Source: Prorocentrum cordatum (lineage: Eukaryota > Sar > Dinophyceae > Prorocentrales > Prorocentraceae). Taken from it: a stretch of DNA of 64,000 bases. The position numbers were made by a program, and so were the translations under genes. Shown here piece by piece: positions 20,876 through 33,365 of the stretch (positions within the stretch are counted from its first letter, which is position 1; each line of letters starts with the position of its first letter). The notes under the pieces were generated by a model. That model was given only the letters and a program-made list of their open reading frames with translations, had not been told where the DNA came from and did no database searches. The stretch is from NCBI GenBank assembly GCA_963575745.1, contig CAUYUJ010009557.1:170001-234000 (forward strand), written 5' to 3'.

Positions 20876-21354
20876 CCTCCTCAACGTCGGTTTCGCCACC
20901 TTCGCCTTTCACCTTGGCAGCCTCCCGCTCCCACTCCATCAACCCGCCTGCGCTTATCTTGGGCGTTGGCAGAACTGGGTTGAGTGGAACCTGGATTAGT
21001 GATCTGTGCCAGGGGCGCCCCCCGTCCCATTTCCACTGAGCGGAACTGCCGTCACCCGAAAAGACACCAACGATGGCAAACCTGGTTTAGTGATCCTGGC
21101 CAATTTGGGGGCTCCAGGGCCCTACCACGTACCGGGTCCCCTTGCCCAGGGTCCTGGCCATACGTACCCGATTATCTCCACCACGCAGGAAGCCCCGAGA
21201 AGACGTGCCCGTCGCGCCGCGCACGCCCAACTCCCCCCTCCAGTTCTCGAGGCCGCCCCTCGTGCCCCTGGACGCTGGCGCAAATATGCGTTCGCTCGAG
21301 GCCCGTATGGGTTCACGTGCGCATGCTTTTCAGTCGGGCCTGTCCCTCTACAGC
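20876..21354. other. Spacer
   Basis: No gene recognised. A short direct duplication (CTGG(G/A)T...TTAGTGATC near 20,975-21,005 and 21,080-21,095) is visible. Confidence 0.4.
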
Positions 21355-21480
21355 AAGAAGACTCAAAAATAGTCAAAAAATAGTCCGGGGACAATTTGTT
21401 TTAACTATTGTTGACCCTTTTGGTGTTGACTATTTTTCATTTTACGTCCAAGATTCCCCTGTAGGGGGACAAGCCCGACC
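21355..21480 (+). repeat. Dispersed repeat R5, copy 1 (GACTATT-rich)
   Basis: Contains AAAATAGTC twice, AACTATTGTTGAC, GTTGACTATTTTTC and then CCTGTAGGGGGACAAGCCCG. It resembles 27,215-27,300 (AAATAGTCCCC, GACTATTGTTTGACTATTC, CCTGTTTAGGGACAGGCCC). Confidence 0.55.
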
Positions 21481-21674
21481 GAAGCGTACGTCCGTGCTTC
21501 GCTCCTGACTGACCGCGGAGCGGGGGATGGGAGCCCGAGAATTTGGCGGCGCGCGCGCGAGAAGGCGACGCGAGGGGGGTGGCCTTCTGAGGAAGCGGGG
21601 GTCTTCTGACGGAGCGCGTCTGCCTGAGACCCCCCCCCAGGTTTTCAGGGAACCCTCTTGGAATTCCAGAGCCC
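21481..21674. other. Spacer
   Basis: Nothing recognised. Confidence 0.3.
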
Positions 21675-21862
21675 CTCCTGGGAGGAGGAGGAGGAGGAGG
21701 AGGAGGAGGAGGAGGAGGAGGAGGAGGAGAACGAGGAGAACGAGGAGGAGGAGGAGGAGGAGAACGAGGAGGAGAAGAAAGAGGATGAGGAGGAAGGGTA
21801 GGAGGAGGAGGAGGAGGAGGAGGAGGAGGAGGAATAGGATGAGGTGGATGAGGAGGACGATT
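21675..21862. repeat. (GGA)n / (GAA)n tract
   Basis: Polypurine tract with GGA, GAACGA and GGATGA units. Confidence 0.95.
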
Positions 21863-22251
21863 TATGAGAGGCCCCACGCACTCTCAGAAGGCCGCCCCCG
21901 TCGCGACACCACCTCGTGCGCGCCGGCAGCCTGTTGGCTGTCGGGCCATACATCGGGCCTCCGGCGGCCGTTCCGGACGATCTGGGCACCCGCGGAACGC
22001 CCTCGGCAACGCGCGGCTGCCGGAAAGCACCCCGGCGCCAGAAAACCCTTCTGGGGAACGACGAAAACGTTAGAACATCCTCGCCTGGACGATCCTCCTC
22101 GCGTGCGCGTCGCCGGAAAAAAAGAGGAGTCTCGGGTGGGGGCGCGACTCTTGTACACCACGCCGGAGCGACTGGGGACACGGCTTTTGTGCACCACCCA
22201 CCCCCCCTGGCAGGAAGCGGGGAAGCCATCCGAGGAGTGTGGGAGGGAGGA
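21863..22251. other. Spacer
   Basis: No supported gene. Contains a short duplication CTTTTGTGCACCACCC / CTCTTGTACACCACGC. Confidence 0.35.
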
Positions 22252-22313
22252 GTAGGAGAAGGAGGAGGAGGAGGAGGAGGAGGAGCAGGAGGAGGAGGAG
22301 GAGGAGCGGCGCG
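22252..22313. repeat. (GGA)n tract
   Basis: Short polypurine tract of GGA units with two GCA interruptions. Confidence 0.95.
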
Positions 22314-22815
22314 GCTTGTGCCCAAAAACATGCTGGCCCGGCAAGCGGTACGCGGACGGGACAGCGGTGGCGATCCATCGGCCCCCGATCGGGACGCCTC
22401 TCCCGCACGGCGAGCCGGGGACCATGCCTGGGCGCCCGGCCGGCTGTCCCGGTCCCAGCTGGGCGGTGCTGAGCTGGAAGACGCGGGGCAGCTGGCCGTA
22501 CTGCGCGGCCGCTGGCAAGGGCTCGCGCGGGCCCGCTCGAGCGACAGAGACGAAGAGGCGTCATTGGAGGACGACGCCTCTCGGCACCCTTGGGGGCCAA
22601 CAGGCGGCGTGGGCTAGGCTGGGCCGATCCGTGCGCCAGCTCAACGTCGCAGGTGATTTAGAATACGATTTCCCTTAGGTTCTAGCTGCGCTGCTGTAAG
22701 GACTGGCGTGCGCGTATCGGGGGGACCAAACGGGCCCTTCAGCCGAGACACCATTGCCTCAGGGTGCCGCGGGACGCACAAAAGACACCAAGCCCGCGCT
22801 GCCGAGGCCTCACAC
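22314..22815. other. GC-rich spacer
   Basis: No gene recognised. Confidence 0.35.
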
Positions 22816-23110
22816 CCTGGTAAATCATGACGGGCTCGCGTTCTTCAAGCCACATTTCGTGGTCTTGCACAACAGTTGCGCTCCCCCAAGCAGGCATGCC
22901 CGCGCTCCCGAAGCAGCGCGGCCGAGTAAATGACGCCATGCTCGCGCTCCCGAAGCCACAACCCCTCGAGGCCACAATCCTTCCTGTAGATTACTACACC
23001 TTGGTGCCCCCCGACACCGCGCAATCCCGAGCAGGTTACGGAGCGCTCGCGCCCCCGAGAGCACAACGCTCGCGAGTAAAAACGACTCTGCGTCTTCGGG
23101 GCCCCAGAAC
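22816..23110. repeat. GCTCGCGCTCCCGAAG-type degenerate repeat
   Basis: Four to five decayed units around GCTCGCGCTCCCGAAGC(A)CACAA, spaced 60-90 bp apart. Confidence 0.5.
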
Positions 23111-23559
23111 ACAAATCCACCCCGCGGAAACCGCCCAAGAACGCCCTTCCCTCCGAATCAGAAGTGTTCGTCTCTCCTGGCACTGCTCGGCAGCCCCGTC
23201 GTTTCGGCGGTGAAAAACCTCCCTGTAGTAGACCTCCCCTTACTGAAAACGGCCTGGGACCGAAACCGACGGACCTGGACCAACAAAAATGACGGCCGCG
23301 ACGCCCTCTCGCGAACCGAAAACGGCCAATTCCTTAATCGACGTGTCAGGGTAGGAGGTCTGTCCACCTCCGATCGTTTCCTGAGAATTCGGCTCGAAGG
23401 GCCGCCGATCCGCCCGCATATTCTGGGGCGCGCGCCCCAGGAGCCTCGAACCCATGGCAGCGCGCCCCCGAGGCCCCCGCCCCGCGTCCAGCATCGCAGG
23501 TGCGCGTAAAACCAGCCAGCCAGCAGCCACGCGAGGCCACGCCAGCAGTGCGAAGAGAG
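23111..23559. other. GC-rich spacer
   Basis: No gene recognised. Confidence 0.3.
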
Positions 23560-23735
23560 GCTGGCGTCCCGACCTCCACCTCAGCCTCCCGACTTCCAGC
23601 TCAACGCCCCGACCTCTAGCATCCAGCATCCAACGGCCAACTTTCCGACCAGAAAGCGCGGAGCGCGCCAAGGGGCGGCGCCGACCCAGGGGGGCCCAAC
23701 GCGGATCCAAGAAAACCCGCGGGGACCTTCGACAC
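23560..23735. repeat. Reverse R4 copy followed by R3 copy 4
   Basis: 23,560-23,655 is R4 on the - strand (AGCATCCAGCATCCAACG, CTCCACCTCAGCCTCCCGAC). 23,655-23,735 is R3 on the + strand (GCGCGGAGCGCGCCAAGGGG, CGGATCCAAGAAAACCCGCG). Confidence 0.6.
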
Positions 23736-23877
23736 TTAGTTCTGTTTACGCGACTTTGTTTTTCCTTTTCTTTTTTTTTTTTACGACGTGCGCGGAATGG
23801 CCAGGACGCGTTAGCGCCGAATCGGGAAACCGGACACCATGGGAGCGAACCCCGGATCGTGTTCCATCGGCGATTCA
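23736..23877. other. Spacer with T-rich run
   Basis: A T10 run at about 23,772-23,782. Nothing else. Confidence 0.4.
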
Positions 23878-24350
23878 CAACGCTGCGGGCGCTGCGGGCG
23901 CCGCGCTCTTCGGCGCCCCCCGCGCGGTCGCAGCACCCTCTCCTTCGAAATGGGCGCGGCGGCGAGTCGAGCGGATCAACCGCCCGCCGAGGGGTTGGGA
24001 AAGCGGTGCCGGCGCGCCCCTCGACGGCTGGCCGGCGCGGCGGCTGGAGAAGCGCGCTCCCTCTCCGCCGTTGCCTGCGGCTGCTCGAGCAACTCTGACA
24101 GCGCGCCGCCCTCCCCCGCAGTCGCGTTTCGCGGCTTGTTGCCGCATCGGCGACGCGCCGCGCTCTGGCGCCGTTGCTCGATCCACGGCGCGCGGGTGCA
24201 CGTGCTGGCGGCCTCGGCAGTTGAGCCCGCGAGCATCCTGCGCGGCTTGGATTTTCGACCGCCGCACCGCTGCGGGCGCTGCGCTCTTCGGCGCCCGTCG
24301 CGCGGTCGCAGCAACATTCTCCTGAGAAATGGGCGCGGCGGCGCGGCCGT
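23878..24350 (+). repeat. Pair of ~85-bp direct repeats 380 bp apart
   Basis: 23,878-23,970 and 24,260-24,350 share GCTGCGGGCGCTGCG, GCTCTTCGGCGCCC, CGCGCGGTCGCAGCA and AAATGGGCGCGGCGGCG. GC-rich. Overlapping open frames on both strands (for example 23,839-24,702 +) are judged GC-driven. Confidence 0.8.
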
Positions 24351-24799
24351 CCGCTGGGCCAACGGGGGGGGGCCCGGCGGCGCGCGCCTCGACGACGTCG
24401 CCAGGCAGCAACAACCCCAATGCCACAGCAGGCACGACGTCAGTCGTCGGGCGCGCGCCGCGACGGAGCGCGCGGCTACGATTGAGAGACAGCGCTTGCG
24501 GGCGCATGGCCCGCAGCCTCATGGCCAGCGCCGGCGGGGCGGGCCATGCCCTCGCCACTCGTCGCCTCTTCCGATGCAGGCTGGTTTGGGCGCGCGCGGA
24601 ATGCGCCGCACTTCCAATTGCCTGCCTTCACTATGGTGGTCAGATTCCCGCCTCCTCGACGCAATGTTTCTGCCCGACCGCGTCGCGGGCATTCTGCGGT
24701 GAGGCGGCCGGCGTACGGGAAAGCCGCCGCCTGCTCTGATCTGCGCAGCGCGCTGGTAGTCCCCCGTGCCGGCTGAGCGCGCCCGCTGAAGCGCGCGTC
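24351..24799. other. GC-rich spacer
   Basis: No gene recognised. Confidence 0.3.
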
Positions 24800-26486
24800 C
24801 TGCATGAATCGCGTGGATTCTCGAGCGATGGCGCGATATCAAAATAAATCGTGGGGGAATCCACAGCGGGAGCGTGATTCCTGAGTGTCGAGCAGGTGCA
24901 CGGCGTCTGAACAATTGTGAGGAAGTCCCACGCGAAAGCGCGATACTTGCGTAGATTGCACAAGAGTCCAGCGCGAGAGCGTGATGCTTCCATACGTTGT
25001 GAAGACTTACGATGCGGGTTGTTGTTGTGGTGGTGGTGGTGGGTGCTCGGGGCCCAACAATGCTGTTTGGTGACACCACGCTTTTCCTTACCAGCAAACT
25101 GGGTGCTAGCCCTGGGAGAAACACTTGACAAATACAATGGTTAGCGGGCAGGGGGATCCACAGCAATTGTTATCTAGACTGAAAATTCAGCAGCAACAAC
25201 AGCAACAGCAGCAGCACCACCAATTACAACAACAGCAACAACAATCATTATAAGACTGTTCGCTCTTACTTGCCCGCGTGTCATTCAAAACGAGTTCCCC
25301 ACACCCTCGATACCCGCCCTTTTCTGTCTTCGATCAGACCCCTTTGGGAGGATTATTTCTCTTTGCAGGGGGCGGCGGGCTTAGACAGGCGGGCAAATCT
25401 GAACGGGCGGACAATCCTTCGTGGGCGTACATGTGCCCGCCATTGGCATGTCTCTGGTCCTGCAAAAAGAGGAGGGGGATAACCAGGGAGATTAGGAGGA
25501 AGGGAGGGGGGACGAAGGAAGAGGGACAACCCAAGGAGAGAAGAAGCGAAGAGGGGGGCGGTTGAGTAGAGGCAGAGAAAAAGAGAGAGAGAAGACAGAT
25601 AAGAGAGGTAGAGAGAGAGAGAGGGGAGCGAGAGAGAGAGAGAGAGAAACCAAAACAAAGCAAGAACGAAAGAAAGAGGGAGGAGGCAGGAGAGGGGAGG
25701 GAGAAGGGAGGAGGGACAGGAGACAGAGGGGATAGGGCAGAGAGGCATGATGATGAGGGAAGAGACGAAATAGAGAGAAGGGAGGAGAGGAGGGAGGAGG
25801 GAGAGGGATGAGGAGCAGGAAGGTAAGAGCGTGAACTTTCGAGGAAGTCCTAGGCGAAAGCGCCGTTCCTGAAGGCGGAAGCCCACGATGGGCGGGCGAT
25901 CCCCTGACTGGCGGGTCGGGCGGGTGGGACATTCAAGCAGATGCCTGAGTATGGCGAGAGCGCGATTACTAAGTACATTGTAGCGGCGTCCTTGGCGCAT
26001 CGTGTTTCCTGAGCGTCGAAAGCGCGATTTCTGAATACATTGCATGGAAGTCACAGGCGAGAGCGCAATGCCTGAATAAAATGAAGGCTTCTCTGGCGGG
26101 AGCGGGGGTCTTGATTAAATTGCGAGGAAATCTTGATTCTATTGCGAGGATGTCTCAAGCGGGAGCGCCTTTGCTCAATAAATCGAAAGAACGTCTCAAA
26201 TGGGAGCGGGAGTCCGGACTAAATTACGAGGAAGTCACAGGCGGGAACACCGATCCTGAGTAAATTGTGAGCAGGTCTCAGGAGCGGGGTCCTGGGTAAA
26301 TTTGGAGGGAGTCTCAGGCGGGAGCCGTTGTTGTTGTTGTAATCCGGGGGGCTAGGGGCACAGTTCGAGCACCGAGATTTTCCCTGACAAAAAAAAGGGT
26401 GCGATCGTCGAGGGGCACACTTTGATATGGAGAAAAAGCGCATGCACCGGTGAGGGGGATCAACAATAATTACTCTGCAGAAGTGA
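24800..26486 (-). repeat. HR repeat array, reverse-orientation block
   Basis: Diverged copies of the roughly 0.7-kb HR unit on the - strand. The conserved block (GATCGAAGACAGAAAAGGGC, GGGTATCGAGGGTGTGGGG, ACACGCGGGCAAGTAAGAGC on the - strand) lies at 25,250-25,345. The GCGAGAGCGC...AGGAAGTC segments at 24,830-25,000 and 25,830-26,330 are complements of the GACTTCCT...GCGCTCTCGC segments in the forward block. 25,490-25,820 is a purine-rich GGAGAGA insert. Non-coding. Confidence 0.8.
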
Positions 26487-26492
26487 GAATTC

Positions 26493-26568
<76 letters not shown>

Positions 26569-26605
26569 CCAGCACCAACATCAATAACAACACCAATAAC
26601 AACGG
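26487..26605. repeat. (AAC)n tract at the inversion point of the HR array
   Basis: About 110 bp of AAC with CAG and CAT variants. HR sequence to its left is on the - strand and to its right on the + strand. Confidence 0.9.
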
Positions 26606-29600
26606 TTCCCGCCTGACACCGTCCGTCCCCGCAATTTGTTGGGCCCCCCCGCTCCCGCATGGGACGTCCTCGCAATTTACTCGAGAATCGCGCTCCCGCC
26701 TGAAACGGCTTTGCTATGTACTAAGGCGCCAGGCTCTCGCCATTCAAGAATTGCGCTCTCGGATTTACTTGGCAATCGCGCTCTCGCCCGAAACTTCCCG
26801 GCAATTGTGCAAGACTCACGCATTCGCGACACGCCCGCTCGACCCGCCCGCCTGACCTGCCCGGTAAGGCCCGCAATCGCCCCTCGCTGCTTTTCGCCCG
26901 TTCCGATGCCCCTCGCTGCCCTTCGCGAAATCGCAGTCGGATTTGAAGGCCCCGCCGCTGCCTTCGTGGCCTCCTCGATGCTCTTCGTGGCGCCCCTATT
27001 TGGCCGATTCCCGAAACCCTGAACCCAAAAATAATGTCACCTCTTGTGAGGTTTAACTCTACTTCTCCCACATTCCGCCGGCCTTCCGTTACTTCCGCCG
27101 ACCTTCCGCCGAGAAGGAAATGACAACTCCTTCTATCCTTAGGTCGGGCCTCTGTGTCCCCCATACAGGTGGATTTGGGGCAAAACAGAACCAAAAAATG
27201 CCCCAACATGATACAAAGATGCCCCCCAAATAGTCCCCAGACTATTGTTTGACTATTCTTGAATATGCCTCCTGTTTAGGGACAGGCCCAACTTAATTCT
27301 ATGCAAGGCCCTTTTCGGAACGCCCCATTGCGGCCCCATCGATGCCGTTCGTGGCCACGCGGTCGCCTTTCGTGGCCCCTTCGCTGACCGTCGTGGCACC
27401 GATGCAGCTCTTCGTGGCCCTCTGGCTGCTCCTCTTGGCCCCTCTGCAGCCCGCATGGGCCCCCTCCCGTTGAAGGGGTTTCCTGCTTAGGGGCGTCGAC
27501 CTCCCTCTTATCCCTCCCTCTCAGTTTCCCCCTTCCCTCCTACCTCCCTTCCTGTACTCCTCTCCTCCTCGCTCCCCAATTTGTTCCACTACTTCTGTGC
27601 TATCTTGTAAAAAACGGTTTCGCCAATTACACGTGGCAGGGACAGAAATTCCCCGTACAAAGGGAGAACGATCGAAGACGAAGAGTGCGGGTATCCAGGG
27701 CTCGGGAAACACATGTTGATTGACACACACCCGTGAACAAACGAACAATATCAATATCACAATTGAATTCTCAATTCCGAAAAATACTTATTGTTGACCC
27801 AGTCCTCCGGTAAGCAATTGTTTTCTACTTGAAGTGCCCCTCCCGGGGCTCGCACCTTGGTTTTTTATAAAAGAAACTGTGGCGTCACGAAACTGCGGTG
27901 GGCCACGAACTACAACGACAACGGCTCCCGCCTGATACTTCCTCACAAGTTATTGAAAATCGCGCTCTCGCGCGTAGCCAAGACTCGCGCTCTCGAATCG
28001 GACTTCCTTGCAATGTATGCAGGCGCCGTGCCTCGACACTCAGGAATCACGCTCTCGGTGTGTCCCCCCACGATTTACTTGGGAATCGCCCTTTCGCTTG
28101 GGACTCTCTGGCGACTCACGCAGTTCTCACGTTTCAGCAACGCGCCCCCTCAACCTCCCTGTCTGGGTCGCCCGCCCGACCCGCCCGCTGGGGCCTGCAG
28201 TCGCCCCCTCGTTGCTTTTCGCCCGCCCTCGATGCCCCTCGCTGCCCTTCGCGGCCCCGCTGTCGCGCTTGGTGGCCCCTTCGTGGCCACGTTGCTGCCC
28301 TCAGTGGCCCCGTCGCTGTCTTTGTTGTGGCCCCATATACGTGCGCACTTCGTGGCCCCCGCTTGTCCGCGCCCTTCGTGGCCCCATTGCTGCCCTTCGT
28401 GGCCCCACCGTGGACCTTTGAAGCCCCGCTGCTGCCCTTCGTGGCCCCGTTGCTGCCCTCAGTGGCCCCATCGCTGCCCTCTGTGGCCCCGTATACGTAT
28501 GCCCTTCGAGGCCCCCGCTCGCCCGCGCTCTTCATGGCCCCGCTCACCGTCGCGCTTCGCTCCGTCCCACTCCACTCCACATCTCCGCGCACATCCCCGC
28601 ACACTTGCAGTTCTCATTCTCCACCGCTCCACTGTCCGCGCATTTCCCTGCTTCTCCTCAGGGTTCCACCAATTTTGTTTCTAACGCCAGTTCGCTGCTG
28701 TACGACCCCCTGCGGAGGTATCCACGAAATCATGTTATGTATCAAAAGGTTGGTACATGGCGTTGTTTATGGCGCGACCCATGGCGACACCAAGTGTTGA
28801 CCTGCGTTGGATTGGTTGGCAAAAGCCATGGCGCAAGGCGAATCGCAAGTCGCGGCGCAAATCATCGCCGTCCCTCCCTCTTGCCCCTCTCCTCCCTCCC
28901 TTCCTCCGATCCCCTCGTCCTTTCTCTTTCTCCTTTCCCCTTCGTTTTCCTGTTTAGGGGCTTCTCCAATTACACGTGGCAGGGAATGAATATGACCCCC
29001 CCCACGGGGTACCATCGAAGACGAAGAGGGAAGGTATCCAGGGTTTGGGACATGCGTATCAAATGACACGCGAGCAGATAGGAACGAACAACACTACTGT
29101 AAAATGCTGTTGCTTTTTTTTTTTGAAAATTATCATCAAATTAATAAATACTAATTATTGATCTCCGGGAACGGCTCCGCGCGCTCTCGCCTCGACGCCG
29201 GCTGCAATTCCTGTGAAAACGAGGATTCCGCTCGAACGCGGGCTTGATTGTAAATGTGCGCCATTGGAGGCCCAGCTGCGACGACAACGGCTCTCGCTCG
29301 ACACTTTCTCACGATCTACTCCGCGAGGTCCCCAAACTCAGGAACGCCGGTCTCGCTGGAGACTTCATCAAATTCAATCAAGGTGATGGAGACCCAGCTA
29401 TGACGTCAAAAGCTTCCGCTCGATGCTCCCTCACGATTTACTCCGAAAGGCCCTGGCCAGAGAGGCCCCCGAATTTATGAACAACGCTGTCACTGGAGAA
29501 TTCCTCGTTGTTCGACCGAATGGTGGAGGCCCAACCACGATGACATGGGCTCTCGCTCTAAATTTCCCGACGAATTCTTCCGAGAAGCTCTGGCTAGAAA

Positions 29601-31607
29601 GACCCCCGAGCTCAGAAACGACGCTCTCGCTCGCGATTTCCTCGCACTTACGTCAGTGGCCGACAAGGAAGAGTTTCCCCAAAAATGGTGTCCGATCGAA
29701 GACGAAATGCGCGGGTATCCAGGGTTGGGGTATACAAGCTGAAAGACACGCGGGCAAGTAAGGGCGAGCAGTCTGAACATGATGGACGAATACTCATCGC
29801 TAAAAATACTGATTGTTGATCCTCCCCTCTGGGCGTCACCAAACTGAGCCCCTGGCCTTCCATTTACAGTAACAGAGGTTCCCGCCTGATACTTCCTCAC
29901 ACTGTATTCCCAAATCGCGTTCTCGCGCGGGACCTCCTCACTAATGATACAGGCAGCGCGCCCTCGCGTGGTACATCCTCACAGTTTACTCTAACGCCGC
30001 GCCCTCCACACTAAGGAATCACGCTCTCGCTGTGGAGTTCCCGACGATTTCTTTGGAAATCGCGCTATCGCTCGAGATGTCCTGGCGATTCGTCAGTACT
30101 CACGTTCCAGGCACCAACCTGCCCCTTGTCCCTTCGTTCCATCCGTCCTGTCCTCCTCTGCCTCAGGGGTTGCACGAAATACACGTTGCAAGAAGAAACA
30201 CACTTGTACGATCAAAAACAAAAAAATGGTATCGAGGGTTTGTTGTAATCGTGCCGAATGGCACGCAAGCAAGTAAAAATGAACAATATTAACATTACTG
30301 GTGCTGTTGATGTTGCTGAACTCTCACGAATGGACAATAAATGATTGTTGATCCCCCCTCCTGGGCACATTGTGTTTTCCAATTGAAAGACCCTTCCCAG
30401 GACTCGCACCTTGTTTTATTTCCGGGGAAATCTTGGCTCTCAACATTGTATGCTTGGCTCCCGTCTTGCAAGAAACTGCAGCTCCCGCCTGATATTTCCT
30501 CACAATGCATTTGCGAATCGTGTTCTCGCGCGGGACTTCCTCACAATGTATGCAGAATTCGCCCTCTCGCGTGTGACTTCCTCGCAATGTATTCAGACGC
30601 CGCGCCCACGACACATATGAGTTGCGCTCTCGCTCAGGCCTCTCTCACGATTTATTTGAAAATCGAGGTATCGCTCGAGCTCTCCTCACGATTCATGCAA
30701 TATTCGAACTTCATCAGCACTCTCGACCTGGCCTCTTGGGTCCGCCCCCCCGACCCGCCCATCAAGGTCCACCCGCCCGATCAACCCGTCTGGTTCTGCC
30801 ACGTGTTTTCTGTTCCTAACCCTCTCCTGCGAATCCCGTGCTCCATCCTTCTCCCTCCCCCTTCCATCCGTCCTCTGCTCCTTGTGTCAGGGGCTGCGCC
30901 AATTACGCGTGGCAGGTAAAGACGGTATACCCCCAAGGGGGTCACGATCGACGGCGAAGAAGGCGGGTACTGACGGTTTGGGATGTATGTTTCGACTGAC
31001 GCGCGAGCAGGTCAGAGCGAGCAATATCAACATGATTGTTGAACTCTCACTGCGGAAAAATAATGAGCGTTGATCCTCCCCCCTCTGGGGCACAGTGATT
31101 TTCAATTGAAATGCCCTTCCCACCGCTCGCACCCTTGTTTTATCAAAGGAAATCCTGGGTCTCAGACTTGTGCATTCGCCCCCCCAGTTTACAACAACAG
31201 CGGCTCCCGCCTGATACTTCCCAGTAGTGTGTACCCAAATCGCGCTCTGGCTTGGGACTTCCTCGCAATGTATCTAGACGCCGCGCCCACGACATTCAGG
31301 AATCACGCCGCGCCATCGACAATCAGGAATAACGCTTTCGCTTTGGCCCATCTCGGGATTTACTTGGGAATCGCGCTATCGCTAAATATTACCTCGCGAT
31401 TCATGCAACCTGGCCGCCTGGGCACGTGCCCGCCCGATCTGCCCTTTTTGCCATGTGTTTTCTGCTCCTAGCCCTCCTCATGCTGGTGTTTCTCGCGTGT
31501 TCCATCCGCCTACCTCCCCGTTGTCCCTTTCTTCCATCCATTTGCCAGTCCCCTGCCGTGGGGGCTGCGTGCAATACACGTTGCCGGTAAACACACACAC
31601 ACACACA

Positions 31608-31653
<46 letters not shown>

Positions 31654-31799
31654 CACCCAATAAGTGTCCGATCGAAAGCGAAGACGGCGGGTATCGAGGG
31701 TTTGGAGTGCATGTATTGAGTGTCGCGCGATCAGATAAGAACGGACAATGATAAAGTGATTATTGTCGCTGCATTTGTTGAATCGTCATTTCTAGAACA
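26606..31799 (+). repeat. HR repeat array, forward block, left part
   Basis: Diverged tandem or nearby copies of a ~0.7-kb unit. The conserved block (CGATCGAAGACGAAGAG, GCGGGTATCGAGGGTTTGGG, CACGCGAGCAGGTAAGAGCG) is found near 27,665-27,755, 29,005-29,090, 29,690-29,785, 30,205-30,290, 30,945-31,025 and 31,670-31,750. Each is followed by TTGTTGATCCCCCCTC, GGGGCTCGCACC, GGCTCCCGCCTGATACTTCC and AATCGCGCTCTCGCGCGGGA segments. (TTCGTGGCCCC)-type 21-24-bp minisatellites expand inside some copies (26,900-27,010, 27,300-27,460, 28,200-28,560). An R5 copy lies at 27,215-27,300. A (CA)(CT)(TA) microsatellite lies at 31,590-31,653. No protein is supported. Confidence 0.85.
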
Positions 31800-32035
31800 T
31801 GCGGTGCGGGCCCGGCCGCAACAAACCCTCGCACAAAAATTACGCTACCGAGGAACCCCACATACTTAATTTAAATATTATGTGCTTGCTTAAATTTATA
31901 ATATATGCGCAATTCTGCGTTCTCAGCCCTCGTCGCGAATGTTCCCCTCTGTGTCCTCCAACGCCATATTGCTTGAACCTCCTCCCTCTTCCTAGCCTTC
32001 TGTCCTCCATCGAGGACAGATTCGAGCCAGCCAGC
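31800..32035. other. Unique AT-richer spacer before the 90-bp array
   Basis: Contains TTTAAATATTATG-type AT-rich sequence. No gene recognised. Confidence 0.4.
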
Positions 32036-33235
32036 GGCCGCGGTGAGGGACCACCCCCTGTGCACCCTCTATGGTGTCGAGAAAGTGCCACGCCTGCTAT
32101 GCCCTGGACGACCGTCGTGCATGGCGGCCGCGGTGAGGGACCACCCCCTGCGCCGCCTCTGTGGTGTCGAGAAAATGCCGCGCCTGCTATGCCCTGGACG
32201 ACCGTCGTGCATAGCGGCCGCGGTGAGGGACCACCCCCTGCGCACCCCCTATGACGTCGAGAAAGTGCCACGCCTGCTATGCCATGGACGACCGTCGTGC
32301 ATAGCGGCCGCGCTGAGGGACCACCCTCTGCGCACCCCCTGTGGTGCCGAGAAAGTGCCACTCCCGCCACGATCTGCGAGCGTGTCACGGATAGAGGCCG
32401 CGCTGAGGGACCACCCTCTGCGCACCCCCTGTGGTGTCGAGAAAGTGCCACTCCTGCCACGATCTGCGAGTCACGGATAGAGGCCGCTGAGGGTCTGCGC
32501 ACCCCCTGTGGCGTCGTGATGCCACGACTGCGAGCCGCGCTGAGGGACCACCCTCTGCGCACCCCCTGCGGCGTCGAGAAAGTGCCACTCCTGCCACGAT
32601 CTGCGAGCGTGTCACGGATAGAGGCCGCGCTGAGGGACCACCCTCTGCGCACCCCCTGTGGTGTCGAGAAAGTGCCACTCCTGCCACGATCTGCGAGCGT
32701 GTCACGGATAGAGGCCGCGCTGAGGGACCACCCTGTGCGCACCCCCTGTGGTGCCGAGAAAGTGCCACTCCTGCCACGATCTGCGAGGGTGTCACGGATA
32801 GAGGCCGCGCTGAGGGACCACCCTCTGCGCACCCCCTGTGGTGTCGAGAAAGTGTCACTCCTGCCACGATTGCGAGCGCGTCACGGATAGAGGCCGCGCT
32901 GAGGGACCACCCTCTGCGCCCCCCCTGTGGTGTCGAGAAAGTGCCACTCCTGCCACGATCTGCGAGCGTGTCACGGATAGAGGCCGCGCTGAGGGACCAC
33001 CCTCTGCGCACCCCCTGTGGCGTCGAGAAAGTGCCACTCCTGCCACGATCTGCGAGCGTGTCACGGATAGGCCGCGCTGAGGGACCACCCTCTGCGCACC
33101 CCCTGTGGTGTCGAGAAAGTGCCACCCCTTCCACGCTCTCCGACCCTGGCGCGCATAGAAACCGCGCTGAGGGACCACCCCCTGCGCACCCTCTCTGTTG
33201 TCGGGAAAATGCCACCCCTGCCACGCTCTCCGACC
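32036..33235 (+). repeat. 90-bp minisatellite, about 13 units
   Basis: Unit landmarks GCGCTGAGGGACCACCCTCT, GCGCACCCCCTGTGGTGTCG, AGAAAGTGCCACTCCTGCC and ACGATCTGCGAGCG recur at 32,041, 32,131, 32,221, 32,311, 32,401, then (after one rearranged unit) 32,538, 32,628, 32,718, 32,808, 32,897, 32,987 and 33,068. The exact 90-bp period is a multiple of three, so both strands stay open as 30-residue repeats. I treat these as non-coding because no start context, family or unique flanks support a protein. The leftmost units carry a distinct CTATGCCCTGGACGACCGTC variant. Confidence 0.95.
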
Positions 33236-33365
33236 CGCTGTGCTGTGCTCTGCCGTGCTGTGCTGTGCTGTGCTGCGGTGAGCTGTGCTGTGCCGTGCTG
33301 AGCTGTGCTGTGCTGAACTGAGCTGTGCTGAGCTGTGCTGTGCTGTGTGTGTGGGGGGAGGGGAG
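33236..33365. repeat. (GCTGT)n pentanucleotide tract
   Basis: About 110 bp of GCTGT, GCCGT and GAGCT variants, then GTGTGTGGGGGG. Confidence 0.9.

Noticed and set aside
23839-24702. 287-codon + frame and overlapping 227-codon - frame
   Set aside because: Both strands open over the same GC-rich DNA, with an internal duplication and no recognisable domain.
32036-33235. CRISPR-like regular array
   Set aside because: Units are contiguous 90-bp tandem copies with no distinct spacers, in a eukaryotic context.
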